Source: Caenimonas soli
Lineage (GTDB): Bacteria; Pseudomonadota; Gammaproteobacteria; Burkholderiales; Burkholderiaceae_C
Direction: 5' to 3'
NCBI RefSeq assembly: GCF_013155545.1
Contig: NZ_JABJVV010000002.1
Span: forward strand, 186,001 to 250,000
Length of the DNA stretch: 64,000 bases
Positions 52,511-60,090 of this stretch are shown piece by piece. The notes below the pieces were generated by a model. It had not been told where the DNA came from, made no database searches, and was given only the letters and a program-made list of their open reading frames with translations. Position numbers and translations under genes: made by a program. Each line of letters opens with the position of its first letter. Position 1 is the stretch's first letter.

Positions 52511-53310
52511 ACAACGGCATTCTCACGCGCGCGGAAGCGGGCGTTTACACGATCTCCTTCGACCGGCTGGAGAGAAAGAACTCGATCACCGGGCCCATGT
52601 ACGCGGCCCTGGCCGAAGCGTTGAACACGGCCGCCACGGATCCCTTGCTACGTGTTGCGGTCCTGCAAGGTCACGAAACCATATTTTCAGCCGGCAATGA
52701 CCTGGGCGACTTCGCCAAGACTCAGACAACGGACTCCGAGGCACCGGCGTTTCCATTCATGCGCGCCCTCGCCGCATTCCCCAAGCCCTTGCTGGCTGCC
52801 GTGTGTGGACCTGCCGTGGGGATCGGCACAACCATGCTGTTGCACTGCGACGTCGTCTACGCCGGCGACAACGCCGCCTTCACGATGCCTTTCGTCAACC
52901 TGGGTCTGTGCCCAGAGGCCGCCTCGAGCCTGTTGTTGCCGCAATTGCTCGGCTACCACCGGGCCGCTGAAGCCTTGTTGTTCGGCGAGCCTTTGAGCGC
53001 TGATGCCGCTTTGGACGCCGGGTTGGTCAACAAGGTCTTGCCCGCGTCCGAAGTCAATGCCTATGCCCAAGCGCAAGCCGCCAAGCTCGCGGCGAAGCCC
53101 ATCAGCAGCTTGGTTGAAATCAAGCGGCTGATGAAAAGCGGACAGCAAGCTGCCGTGCTGCAGAGAATGAACGACGAAGGCTCAGTTTTTAGACGCATGC
53201 TGGTGGAGCCCGCCGCCAAGGAAGCGTTCAGCGCCTTTCTGCAAAAGCGCAAACCCGACTATTCGACCATCCGGGCCGGCCTTTCCGCGATCGAGTCGCC
53301 GTTGAAATGA
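52507..53310 (+). CDS. Enoyl-CoA hydratase/isomerase (crotonase) family
   Basis: A 267-residue crotonase. Oxyanion segments HETIFSAGNDLGDF and KPLLAAVCGPAVGIGTTMLL; the C-terminal half reads NLGLCPEAASSLLLPQLLG. A Glu (PEA) is in the second catalytic position while the first is not an evident Glu, which is more like delta3,delta2-enoyl-CoA isomerases than hydratases. It processes an unsaturated CoA ester from the dehydrogenase. ATGA overlaps occur at both ends. Confidence 0.88.
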   Translation: MNNGILTRAEAGVYTISFDRLERKNSITGPMYAALAEALNTAATDPLLRVAVLQGHETIFSAGNDLGDFAKTQTTDSEAPAFPFMRALAAFPKPLLAAVCGPAVGIGTTMLLHCDVVYAGDNAAFTMPFVNLGLCPEAASSLLLPQLLGYHRAAEALLFGEPLSADAALDAGLVNKVLPASEVNAYAQAQAAKLAAKPISSLVEIKRLMKSGQQAAVLQRMNDEGSVFRRMLVEPAAKEAFSAFLQKRKPDYSTIRAGLSAIESPLK

Positions 53311-53522
53311 CGAAGATGGAGGGCAAGACCGTGAGCACGACCCCGCATGACCTCTCCCGGCAATGGTTCGAGTACTTCGGCGCTGCCTTTGCACAGGAGC
53401 TCGATCTCGGCACCCTTGGCGCGATCAAGAAGTGGATCGACGAAGGCCGCGCTCCGCCACTGCACACGAACTTCCCTGACGACCCGCCGACCGCTGCGCC
53501 GCATCAAGGAAAGACATCCTGA
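53307..53522 (+). CDS. Small hypothetical protein at the end of the liv/acyl-CoA operon
   Basis: A 71-residue frame (MTKMEGKTVSTTPHDLSRQW ... ) whose ATG overlaps the crotonase stop by 4 nt. It has an amphipathic middle (QWFEYFGAAFAQELD) and a Pro-rich tail. I do not recognise it. A GTG at 53331 could be the true start. Its stop overlaps the first codons of the thiolase remnant, so originally the operon continued into that gene. Confidence 0.5.
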   Translation: MTKMEGKTVSTTPHDLSRQWFEYFGAAFAQELDLGTLGAIKKWIDEGRAPPLHTNFPDDPPTAAPHQGKTS

Positions 53523-53636
53523 GCAACGGCGTCGTTATCTGTTCGCCAGTGCACAGCGCCATCGCAGGTTTTGGGATTCGATGAAGACAACACCCACGGC
53601 CGCATTGGCCGCCCACGCCCCTCGTCGGTCTTGAAC
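53519..53636 (+). pseudogene. 5' remnant of a thiolase gene (frameshifted)
   Basis: From CTG 53519 the frame reads SNGVVICSPVHSAIAGFG, then one shift gives SMKTTPTAALAAHA before TGA. This matches the intact thiolase at 62741 (SKDIVISSPVRSAIASFG, SLKTTPTAALGAHA) almost residue for residue. Only about the first 35 codons remain. It follows the small 53307 gene directly, with GGAAAG upstream, so a thiolase once ended this operon. Confidence 0.75.
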
Positions 53637-53746
53637 ACGTTGCGGCCGTCAGCCCAGGTTGCGCGGCTCTTGGTGCAGGTTCCCAAGAAGAAGGGTCTAG
53701 GGCCCGTCGGTCTCCCCGAAAGGGATGCCCGAAAACGCCGGCTGCA

Positions 53747-54043
53747 TCAGGCCCGTGCCTTCAGGCTTGGCATGCTGAAGTGCTCGTAGTGGCCGACACC
53801 ATTTTTCACGATGGGATCTTCCGCGGTGAACGCTGAAACATCTTGATCGTCGGCGAGCTGGTAGATCGACACACCGTATCCGCCGCTCTCGTCGATTACA
53901 GGGCCATGCGCAACGATCAACCCTTTGTCGAGCAGATCATTCAAGTAAGCGCCATGCTCCTTCATCCATCTCTTCTCATCCGGAGACATGGTGCCCAGGA
54001 AGTTCGGGCGTGGCGGAATGAACTTGCAAAGATAGTATTTCAT
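53747..54043 (-). CDS. YciI-like protein (paralogue 2)
   Basis: A 98-residue YCII-related protein (MKYYLCKFIPPRPNFLGTMS, EHGAYLNDLLDKGLIVAHGP, DDQDVSAFTAEDP), about 61% identical by hand count to the 39063-39359 copy. It follows the NMO gene by 81 nt on the same strand, so it is probably the last gene of the SDR/NMO operon under the 55.9 kb operator. Function is unknown; association with CoA-ester catabolism is seen at both loci. Confidence 0.84.
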   Translation of the reverse strand: MKYYLCKFIPPRPNFLGTMSPDEKRWMKEHGAYLNDLLDKGLIVAHGPVIDESGGYGVSIYQLADDQDVSAFTAEDPIVKNGVGHYEHFSMPSLKARA

Positions 54044-54124
54044 CGTTGGTACCTCGTTGAAGTCGAATCTCAGGCCGTTTTGACGCTCTTGAGGATCGAG
54101 CCTTCGAACATCTCTTCTTCCGGG

Positions 54125-55111
54125 CTAGGCTGGTACCGCGTCCAGGAACCCCGCAAGCCGCTGGGTGATCAGCTGGTCGGCCTCGTCCATGATGCGATCG
54201 ATCAGTTCTTGCACCGTGGGAATGTCGCGGATCAGCCCGACCACCATGCCGCAGCTCCAGGCGCCGGCATCCATCTGACCGTCCACCATGACGCGAGGGT
54301 AGACACCCGCGACCTGCTCCATGATGTCGTCGAACTTGAGGTCGGCGCCCTTCGCTCTCTCGATCTCGATCAGTTGCTCGACCGCTGAATTGGTCAGGAC
54401 GCGCTCGGTGTTGCGCAGGCCGCGCATGACGAGCCTCGTGTCGAGCTCGGTCGCCGTGACAATCGCGTCCTTCACGTTCTGGTGAACCGGCGCTTCCTGG
54501 GTCGCCACGAACCGAGTCCCCATGTTCATCCCCTCGGCGCCCAGGGCGAGCGCCGCCACCAGACTGCGGGCGTCGGCCATCCCGCCGGACGCCACGAACG
54601 GAATCTTCAGTTCCTCGGCTGCGCGCGGCAGCAGGATCATGTTGGGCATGTCGTCCTCGCCCGGGTGGCCGCCGCACTCGAACCCGTCCACGCTCACCGC
54701 GTCACAGCCTATGGCCTCCGCCTTCAGTGCGTGCCGCACCGAGGTGCACTTGTGGATGACCTTGACTCCAGCCTTTTTCAGTGCGGGCATGTACGCCTCC
54801 GGGCTGCGCCCGGCGGTCTCGACGATCCGCACGCCGCCCTCGACGATGGCGGCGATGTATTCTGGGTATGGCGGCGAGGCCAGCGTGGGCAGGAACGTGA
54901 GGTTCACCCCGAACGGCTGGTCCGTCATTTCGCGGCAGCGGCGGATCTCCTTCGCCAGCAGCTCTGGCGTTTTCTGGGTCAGGCCGGTAATCAGCCCTAG
55001 GCCGCCGGCGTTGGACACCGCCGCGGCGAGCTCGGCGAAGCCGACGTAGTGCATTCCGCCCTGGATGATGGGGTGGCGGATGCCGAAAAGTTCAGTGATG
55101 CGTGTCTTCAT
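54125..55111 (-). CDS. Nitronate monooxygenase (NPD/2-nitropropane dioxygenase) family FMN enzyme
   Basis: A 328-residue TIM-barrel flavoprotein. Motifs: HPIIQGGMHYVGFAELAAAV at the N-terminus, VDGFECGGHPGEDD carrying the catalytic-position His, IPFVASGGMADARSLVAALA and GAEGMNMGTRFVAT for FMN phosphate. Canonical members oxidise alkyl nitronates, but many relatives in acyl-CoA clusters act as enoyl-CoA reductases or remain unknown. The setting (SDR, YciI, shared operator) suggests a CoA-ester or unsaturated acid redox step. It starts 12 nt after the SDR stop. Confidence 0.88.
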   Translation of the reverse strand: MKTRITELFGIRHPIIQGGMHYVGFAELAAAVSNAGGLGLITGLTQKTPELLAKEIRRCREMTDQPFGVNLTFLPTLASPPYPEYIAAIVEGGVRIVETAGRSPEAYMPALKKAGVKVIHKCTSVRHALKAEAIGCDAVSVDGFECGGHPGEDDMPNMILLPRAAEELKIPFVASGGMADARSLVAALALGAEGMNMGTRFVATQEAPVHQNVKDAIVTATELDTRLVMRGLRNTERVLTNSAVEQLIEIERAKGADLKFDDIMEQVAGVYPRVMVDGQMDAGAWSCGMVVGLIRDIPTVQELIDRIMDEADQLITQRLAGFLDAVPA

Positions 55112-55123
55112 TGGGTTCTTCTT

Positions 55124-55864
55124 TCACCAGGTTTCCATGTAAGGGCGCAGGTCCATCTCGAAAGTCCAGGCATCACGCGGCTGCGTGTGCAGGTACCAGT
55201 AGTTCTCCGCGATATGCTCGGGGTTCAGGATGCCGTCCCGTTCCTTCAGTGCGTAGCGTTCGGGGAACTGCGTGCGGATGAAGTCCGTGTCGATCGCACC
55301 GTCCACCACAAGGTGTGCAACGTGGATGCCCTTGGGCCCGAGTTCGCGCGCCATGCTCTGCGCGAGCGCTCGCAGAGCATGCTTGGCGCCGGCAAATGCC
55401 GCGAAGTTGGCCGAGCCCCGAATTCCGGCCGTCGCACCGGTGAAGAGCATGGTGCCGCGGCCGCGCGCGACCATCCTGCGGGCGACCTCGCGCGCGTTGA
55501 GGAAAGCGCTGAACGTGGCCATCTCCCATATCTTCATGTACTTGCGTCCCGTCTCTTCCAGGATGCTGCTGGGCACATTGGCGCCGATGTTGAACACGAA
55601 CACCTCGATCGGGCCGCGCTCTTTTTCGATCTGGTCGATCAGCGCGACGACGTCCTCCTCCTTGCGCGCATCGCTGCTGTAGCCGAATGCCGCGCCGCCG
55701 GCCGCGCGGATGCGCTCCACGGCGGGCTCCAACTTGTCTGCCGATCGGCGCGTGAGGCACGCCACATAGCCCTCGCGGGCGAATCGCGCGCCGATCGCAC
55801 TGCCGGTGGCGTCGCCTGCGCCAATGACGAGCGCCACGCCGCGAGGGTCTGTCGATTTGTCCAT
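55124..55864 (-). CDS. SDR-family protein with Phe in place of the catalytic Tyr
   Basis: A 246-residue SDR with a divergent cofactor loop (ALVIGAGDATGSAIGARFAR) and FNIGAN where NNAG is usual. The active site reads FAGAK (about residue 152-156) instead of YxxxK, and the Ser position is FTGATAG. The change from Tyr to Phe removes the usual proton donor, so it may use another residue or have lost dehydrogenase activity. The C-terminus AWTFEMDLRPYMETW is unusual. AAAGGAG precedes the ATG. First gene of the SDR/NMO/YciI operon. Confidence 0.85.
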   Translation of the reverse strand: MDKSTDPRGVALVIGAGDATGSAIGARFAREGYVACLTRRSADKLEPAVERIRAAGGAAFGYSSDARKEEDVVALIDQIEKERGPIEVFVFNIGANVPSSILEETGRKYMKIWEMATFSAFLNAREVARRMVARGRGTMLFTGATAGIRGSANFAAFAGAKHALRALAQSMARELGPKGIHVAHLVVDGAIDTDFIRTQFPERYALKERDGILNPEHIAENYWYLHTQPRDAWTFEMDLRPYMETW

Positions 55865-55880
55865 GCGTCTCTCCTTTAAA

Positions 55881-55933
55881 TAACGTACGTTCAGTTATTC
55901 AACGATAAACAATGAACGATCGTTTGTCAAACG
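55881..55933. promoter_or_regulatory. TetR operator cluster (sites c and c')
   Basis: TAACGTACGTTC (55881-55892) and GAACGATCGTTT (55914-55925), the latter overlapping the perfect palindrome CGTTTGTCAAACG (55921-55933). All lie just upstream of the minus-strand SDR start at 55864. They match the 40.66 and 41.55 kb sites. Confidence 0.65.
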
Positions 55934-55988
55934 AATTTGGCGGACCGGACAAGTCCCGTTGACAGGCGCCTGGAAATGAAATAGCTTT

Positions 55989-56008
55989 CGTTTACCAAAC
56001 GCTCGTTA
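55989..56008. promoter_or_regulatory. Composite TetR operator (site d)
   Basis: CGTTTACCAAACG (55989-56001) overlaps AAACGCTCGTTA (55997-56008). The geometry equals the 40658-40677 site. It lies 14 bp before the plus-strand isomerase gene and about 60 bp from the 55.9 kb cluster that serves the opposite strand. Confidence 0.65.
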
Positions 56009-56021
56009 TTTTAAAGGAACC

Positions 56022-56618
56022 ATGATGCGCAAAACCGTTGATTTCTTCTTCGACGTCGGCAGCCCGGCCTCGTACCTGGCCTGGACGCAGTTGCCCGGAA
56101 TGTGCGAAAGCCACGGCGCGGAACTCGTTTACCGGCCGATGCTGCTCGGCGGCGTCTACCAGGCCGTGGGCAACGCCTCGCCTGCCACCATTCCCGTGAA
56201 AGCGCGTTACTGGCAGCTGGACTACGAGCGCCACGCCCGCCGCTATGGCGTGCCCTTGAAGGAGAACGTGCACTTTCCCATCATCACGCTGTTCCTGATG
56301 CGCGCGGTGACCGGCGTCCAGCTGCGCCGCCCCGAGCAGTTGCAGCAACTGCTCGGCTGCGTGTTCAAGGCGCTCTGGATCGATGCGCTCAACCTGAACG
56401 AGCCGCAGCTCACGGCCGACATCCTGAAGGCCGGCGGCTTCGATCCGGCCGAGATCGAACGCCTGACGCAGGACCCGGAGACCAAGGCCGCGCTCAAGGC
56501 CGCGACCGAGGAAGCCGTCAAGCGCGGCGTGTTCGGGGCCCCGACGATCTTCGTCGGCGACCAGATGTTCTTCGGCCAGGACCGGATGGACTTCGTGCGC
56601 GAAGCGCTCGCGGCCTGA
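56022..56618 (+). CDS. DsbA-fold 2-hydroxychromene-2-carboxylate isomerase-like protein
   Basis: A 198-residue member of the DsbA/kappa-GST isomerase family: VDFFFDVGSPASYLAWTQLP (with Ser instead of a CxxC redox pair), YRPMLLGGVYQAVGNASPAT, and the end GVFGAPTIFVGDQMFFGQDR. Relatives catalyse glutathione-dependent cis-trans isomerisation in naphthalene degradation, but many act in unknown CoA pathways. AAAGGAACC precedes tandem ATGs (56022, 56025). It opens the plus-strand operon with the 56644 ligase, under the site d operator. Confidence 0.87.
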   Translation: MMRKTVDFFFDVGSPASYLAWTQLPGMCESHGAELVYRPMLLGGVYQAVGNASPATIPVKARYWQLDYERHARRYGVPLKENVHFPIITLFLMRAVTGVQLRRPEQLQQLLGCVFKALWIDALNLNEPQLTADILKAGGFDPAEIERLTQDPETKAALKAATEEAVKRGVFGAPTIFVGDQMFFGQDRMDFVREALAA

Positions 56619-56643
56619 GCACCGGCGTCATCAGGAGACAACC

Positions 56644-58290
56644 ATGGAACAACGACTCTGGCATGCGGCCTACCCAGCCGGCCTTCCCCGAGACCTGGAC
56701 ATTGAGGAGAGCGAGACGCTCGTGACGTTACTCGAGCGTGCCTTTGCGCGGTACGCCCCGCGCACCGCCGTCAGCTGCGCAGGTGAATCCCTGACCTTTG
56801 CCGAGGTGGAACGTGCATCGGCGCTGCTCGCGCGCTCGTTGCAGGCTGCAGGTCTCCAGCGCGGCGATCGCGTCGCCCTCCTGTTGCACAACAACCTGCT
56901 CTATCCGGTGGCTTTGGCTGCGATCCTGCGGGCCGGCATGGTTGGTGTGACCATGAATCCGCTCTATACGGCCCGCGAGCTGCAATACCAGCTGGGCGAC
57001 TCAGGCGCCGCCGCGCTGCTCGCCGGAGAGCCCTTCATGCCGCTCGTGAGCGAGGTGCTGAACCAGACGCAGGTGCGGCATGTCCTGACAGTGCCCATGC
57101 AAGGCGTGAGGCAGGCACTGCTCGCTCCCACCGCCCAGTCCGCGGCGCAGGCCGGCAGCCGGGACACCCGGATCGTATCGCTGCGTGATGCGATCTCCGG
57201 CCTGCCGCCATCCGGCTTCACCGCCGCGCAAGTCCAACCCTCGGACCTTTCTTTCCTGCAGTACACCGGCGGCACCACCGGCGTTTCGAAAGGGGCGTGC
57301 CTGACGCACCGCAGTGAACTGGCGAGCGTGCTGCAGATGCAGTCCTGGCTGCGGCTCGCGGTAGACCTGGAAAACCTCGAACTGATCACGCCGCTGCCGC
57401 TGTACCACATCTACCCGCTAGGCATGGCCTTGGCGGCCCTGGCTAGTGGCGCCCACAACCGCCTTGTCGTCAATCCGCGCGACACGAAGGCGCTGTGCGA
57501 AGAGTTGCAGCGGGCACCCTTCGACATGCTGATCGGCGTCAACACGTTGTTCAACGCCATGGTGGCCTCGCCGGAACTGTCGAAGGTGGACTTCTCCCGC
57601 TGCCGCCTGGCCGTGGGCGCAGGCGCGTCGATCCAGGCAGCTGTCGCCAAGAAGTGGGTGGAGGCAGGGGGCCCGCCAATTACCGAAGCGTATGGGCTCA
57701 CCGAAACTTCGCCCAGCGTCAGCTTCAACGCCCCAGGCCGAAACGGCACCATCGGGGCGCCGGTGCCCTCGACCGACGTCCTGATCGTTGATGACGCGGG
57801 CCAACCAGTCCCGCTCGGCACGCCCGGTGAGTTGCTTATCAAGGGGCCCCAGGTGTTCGCGGGCTACTGGAATCGCGAAGAGGAGACCCGCAAGGCATTC
57901 ACCGCCGACGGCTGGTTCAAGACCGGCGATGTCGTCACGATGGATGCGCAAGGACTGATGTACATCGTGGACCGGAAGAAGGACATGATCCTGGTGTCCG
58001 GCTTCAACGTCTACCCCAACGAGATCGAGGGTGTGGTCGCCATGCACCCGGACGTGGTCGAATGCGCGTGCATCGGCGTGCCGGACGAGAAATCGGCCGA
58101 AGCACCCCACGTCTTCGTGGTGCGCCGCTCACCCGGGCTGCTGGCTGAACAGCTCGAAGCGCACTGCCGCAAGCTCCTTGCGCCTTACAAGGTGCCGCGG
58201 CACATCACCTTTGTTGAAGCTTTGCCGAAGTCAGCCGTGGGCAAGATCCTGCGAAAGGAGCTGCGGCCGCAGAGTGTCGCCGCAGGCTGA
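56644..58290 (+). CDS. Long-chain-type AMP-forming acyl-CoA ligase (FadD-like)
   Basis: A 548-residue ligase close in layout to FadD. P-loop LQYTGGTTGVSKGACLTH, EAYGLTETSPSV, DGWFKTGDVVTMDAQG, hinge DRKKDMILVSGFNVYPNEIE and the C-terminal Lys region SAVGKILRKELR are intact. It activates a fatty or large alicyclic acid. It is 25 nt after the isomerase-like gene, with a GGAGA ribosome site. Of the five ligases in the window it is the most FadD-like. Confidence 0.92.
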   Translation: MEQRLWHAAYPAGLPRDLDIEESETLVTLLERAFARYAPRTAVSCAGESLTFAEVERASALLARSLQAAGLQRGDRVALLLHNNLLYPVALAAILRAGMVGVTMNPLYTARELQYQLGDSGAAALLAGEPFMPLVSEVLNQTQVRHVLTVPMQGVRQALLAPTAQSAAQAGSRDTRIVSLRDAISGLPPSGFTAAQVQPSDLSFLQYTGGTTGVSKGACLTHRSELASVLQMQSWLRLAVDLENLELITPLPLYHIYPLGMALAALASGAHNRLVVNPRDTKALCEELQRAPFDMLIGVNTLFNAMVASPELSKVDFSRCRLAVGAGASIQAAVAKKWVEAGGPPITEAYGLTETSPSVSFNAPGRNGTIGAPVPSTDVLIVDDAGQPVPLGTPGELLIKGPQVFAGYWNREEETRKAFTADGWFKTGDVVTMDAQGLMYIVDRKKDMILVSGFNVYPNEIEGVVAMHPDVVECACIGVPDEKSAEAPHVFVVRRSPGLLAEQLEAHCRKLLAPYKVPRHITFVEALPKSAVGKILRKELRPQSVAAG

Positions 58291-58376
58291 CCAGGTCGGG
58301 ATATGCGCTGACTCAGCGCGCGATCTCCTCAACCCAACATTTTTGCCCGGTTTCGACCGGTGCATGGAGACAAAAC

Positions 58377-59368
58377 ATGAAAACACTGACTCGCAGACTC
58401 TTTGATGCCGCGGTTGTCGTGGTCGCGCTTTGCAGCGCCGCCGCCGTCGCCGCGCAGCCCTATCCGAACAAATCCATCCTGATATCAAGGTAGCTTACCC
58501 GGCCGGGTTCGGGGTCGATGCTTCAGTGCGGCCCTCCGCACCCGTGCTGCAGCGCGCCCTTGGACAGACTCTCGTGATCGACAACATGCCCGGTGCGAAC
58601 GGATCCATCGCGGCGATGAACGTCTTGAACGCGTCGCCCGATGGATACACGCTGCTCGCCACCGCGGGTCCGGATTTCGTGGTGGCGCCGCTCACCATCG
58701 CTTCGGCCAAGTACACGTTCGACAGCTTCAAGCTCATCGGTTCGTTCGGCAGCGCGGACATGGTCCTCGTCAGTCATCCCGACCGCCCTTTCAGCAATCT
58801 CAACGCGCTCGTCGATCAGGTGCAAAAGCCTGGCGCGAAGGAGCTTTCCATTGCCCACTGGGGCCAGGGCACGCTCGCTCATCTCGCGGCCGCTGAATTC
58901 CAAGGGCGGGTCGGCGTCAAGCTGCTGGAGGTGCCATATAAAGGCATCGCTCCCGTTGCCACGGCCGCCGGTGGCGGCGAGGTGGACCTCGCGTTTGTTC
59001 CTTTTGCAGGGCCGATCTTGGGAATGATTCAGACCGGGCGGATCAAGGCCATCGCCATCGCCAGCGCCAAGCGACACGCGCTCCTGCCGGAGATCGCGAC
59101 GCTGAGCGAGCACGCTCGATTCAGGAACTTCGAGTTCGGCATCTGGACCGGCCTGTTCGCGCCCGCGCGCACGCCCGATGCCGTCGTCGCGCGCCTGACC
59201 AAGGCCTTTCACGAGTGGAACGACAGTCCGGAATTCCTCGCGCTCGCGACCGCGCAGGGCTTGCGCAGGCTGGATTCAATGACGCCGCCGCAGGCCGCGG
59301 CCTTCTTGCGTGCAGAGAACGAGAAGTTCACCAACATCGCGAAGACCCTCAATCTGGTGGCGCAATAA
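58377..59368 (+). pseudogene. Bug/TctC-type tripartite-transporter receptor, frameshifted
   Basis: ATG 58377 opens a signal peptide (MKTLTRRLFDAAVVVVALCS, cleavage near AAQPYP) but the frame stops at TAG 58491 after PYPNKSILIS. The rest of the protein continues one base back: IKVAYPAGFGVDASVRP, LVIDNMPGANGSIAAMNVL, then LEVPYKGIAPVATAAGGGEV to TAA 59368. Bug proteins normally read KPIRxVVxYPAGG at this point, so a single deletion (or a two-base insertion) explains the break. The downstream part is otherwise intact. It could be a true pseudogene or a sequencing error. Confidence 0.8.
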
Positions 59369-59395
59369 CGTGGCCGCGCGAGAAGGGCCCACACA

Positions 59396-60052
59396 ATGAC
59401 CGTTCGAGACTTTCATTTTTACGAGCCCGCCAAGGGCCACGGGCTGAGCCACAACCCGCTCAACGCGCTGGTCGCCCCGCGGCCCATCGGCTGGATCTCG
59501 TCGCGCGACGCGCAGGGGCGGGTAAATCTGGCGCCCTACAGTTTCTTCAACGCGTTCAACTACGACCCACCGATCATCGGATTTTCTTCGATCGCCTGGA
59601 AAGATAGCGTCCAAAACGCATCGGAAACGCGCGAGTTCACCTGGAACCTGGTCACCCGCGAATTGGGGGACAAGATGAACCAGACCTCGGCACCGCTTGC
59701 GCACGGCGAGGACGAGTTTCCGTTCGCCGGCCTCACAGCCGTGGCGGGTCGCATGGTCAACGTTCCGCGGGTGGGCGAAAGCCGCGCGGCCATGGAATGC
59801 AAGGTGATCGACATCGTGCAGTTCCGAAACACCGCAGGCGAGAAGGTCAGTGGCTGGCTCGTATTGGGGGAAGTGGTGGCGGTGTACATCGACAAGACAC
59901 TCCTGAAAGACGGCGTCTATCAGACGGCCGAGGCCTATCCGATCATGCGGTCCGGCGGACTGAATGACTACGTCCAGGTTTCGCCAGACAATGTCTTTCA
60001 GATCGGCCGACTCGCGGGCGCCAGCAGTCCGACGTCGCACGGCAAGGGATAG
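59396..60052 (+). CDS. Flavin reductase-like FMN-binding protein
   Basis: A 218-residue protein of the flavin-reductase/FMN-binding split-barrel family: NALVAPRPIGWISSRDAQGR, LAPYSFFNAFNYDPPIIGF and NLVTRELGDKMNQTSAPL are characteristic. Such proteins bind FMN and reduce it with NAD(P)H or use it directly; some supply reduced flavin to monooxygenases. The nearest flavin enzyme in the region is the NMO-type protein at 54125, on another operon. It is 27 nt after the Bug remnant and is the last gene before a convergent pair. Confidence 0.87.
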   Translation: MTVRDFHFYEPAKGHGLSHNPLNALVAPRPIGWISSRDAQGRVNLAPYSFFNAFNYDPPIIGFSSIAWKDSVQNASETREFTWNLVTRELGDKMNQTSAPLAHGEDEFPFAGLTAVAGRMVNVPRVGESRAAMECKVIDIVQFRNTAGEKVSGWLVLGEVVAVYIDKTLLKDGVYQTAEAYPIMRSGGLNDYVQVSPDNVFQIGRLAGASSPTSHGKG

Positions 60053-60090
60053 CAACTGGGCTTGCCCCGTCATGCCCCTGCTCAGACCGC

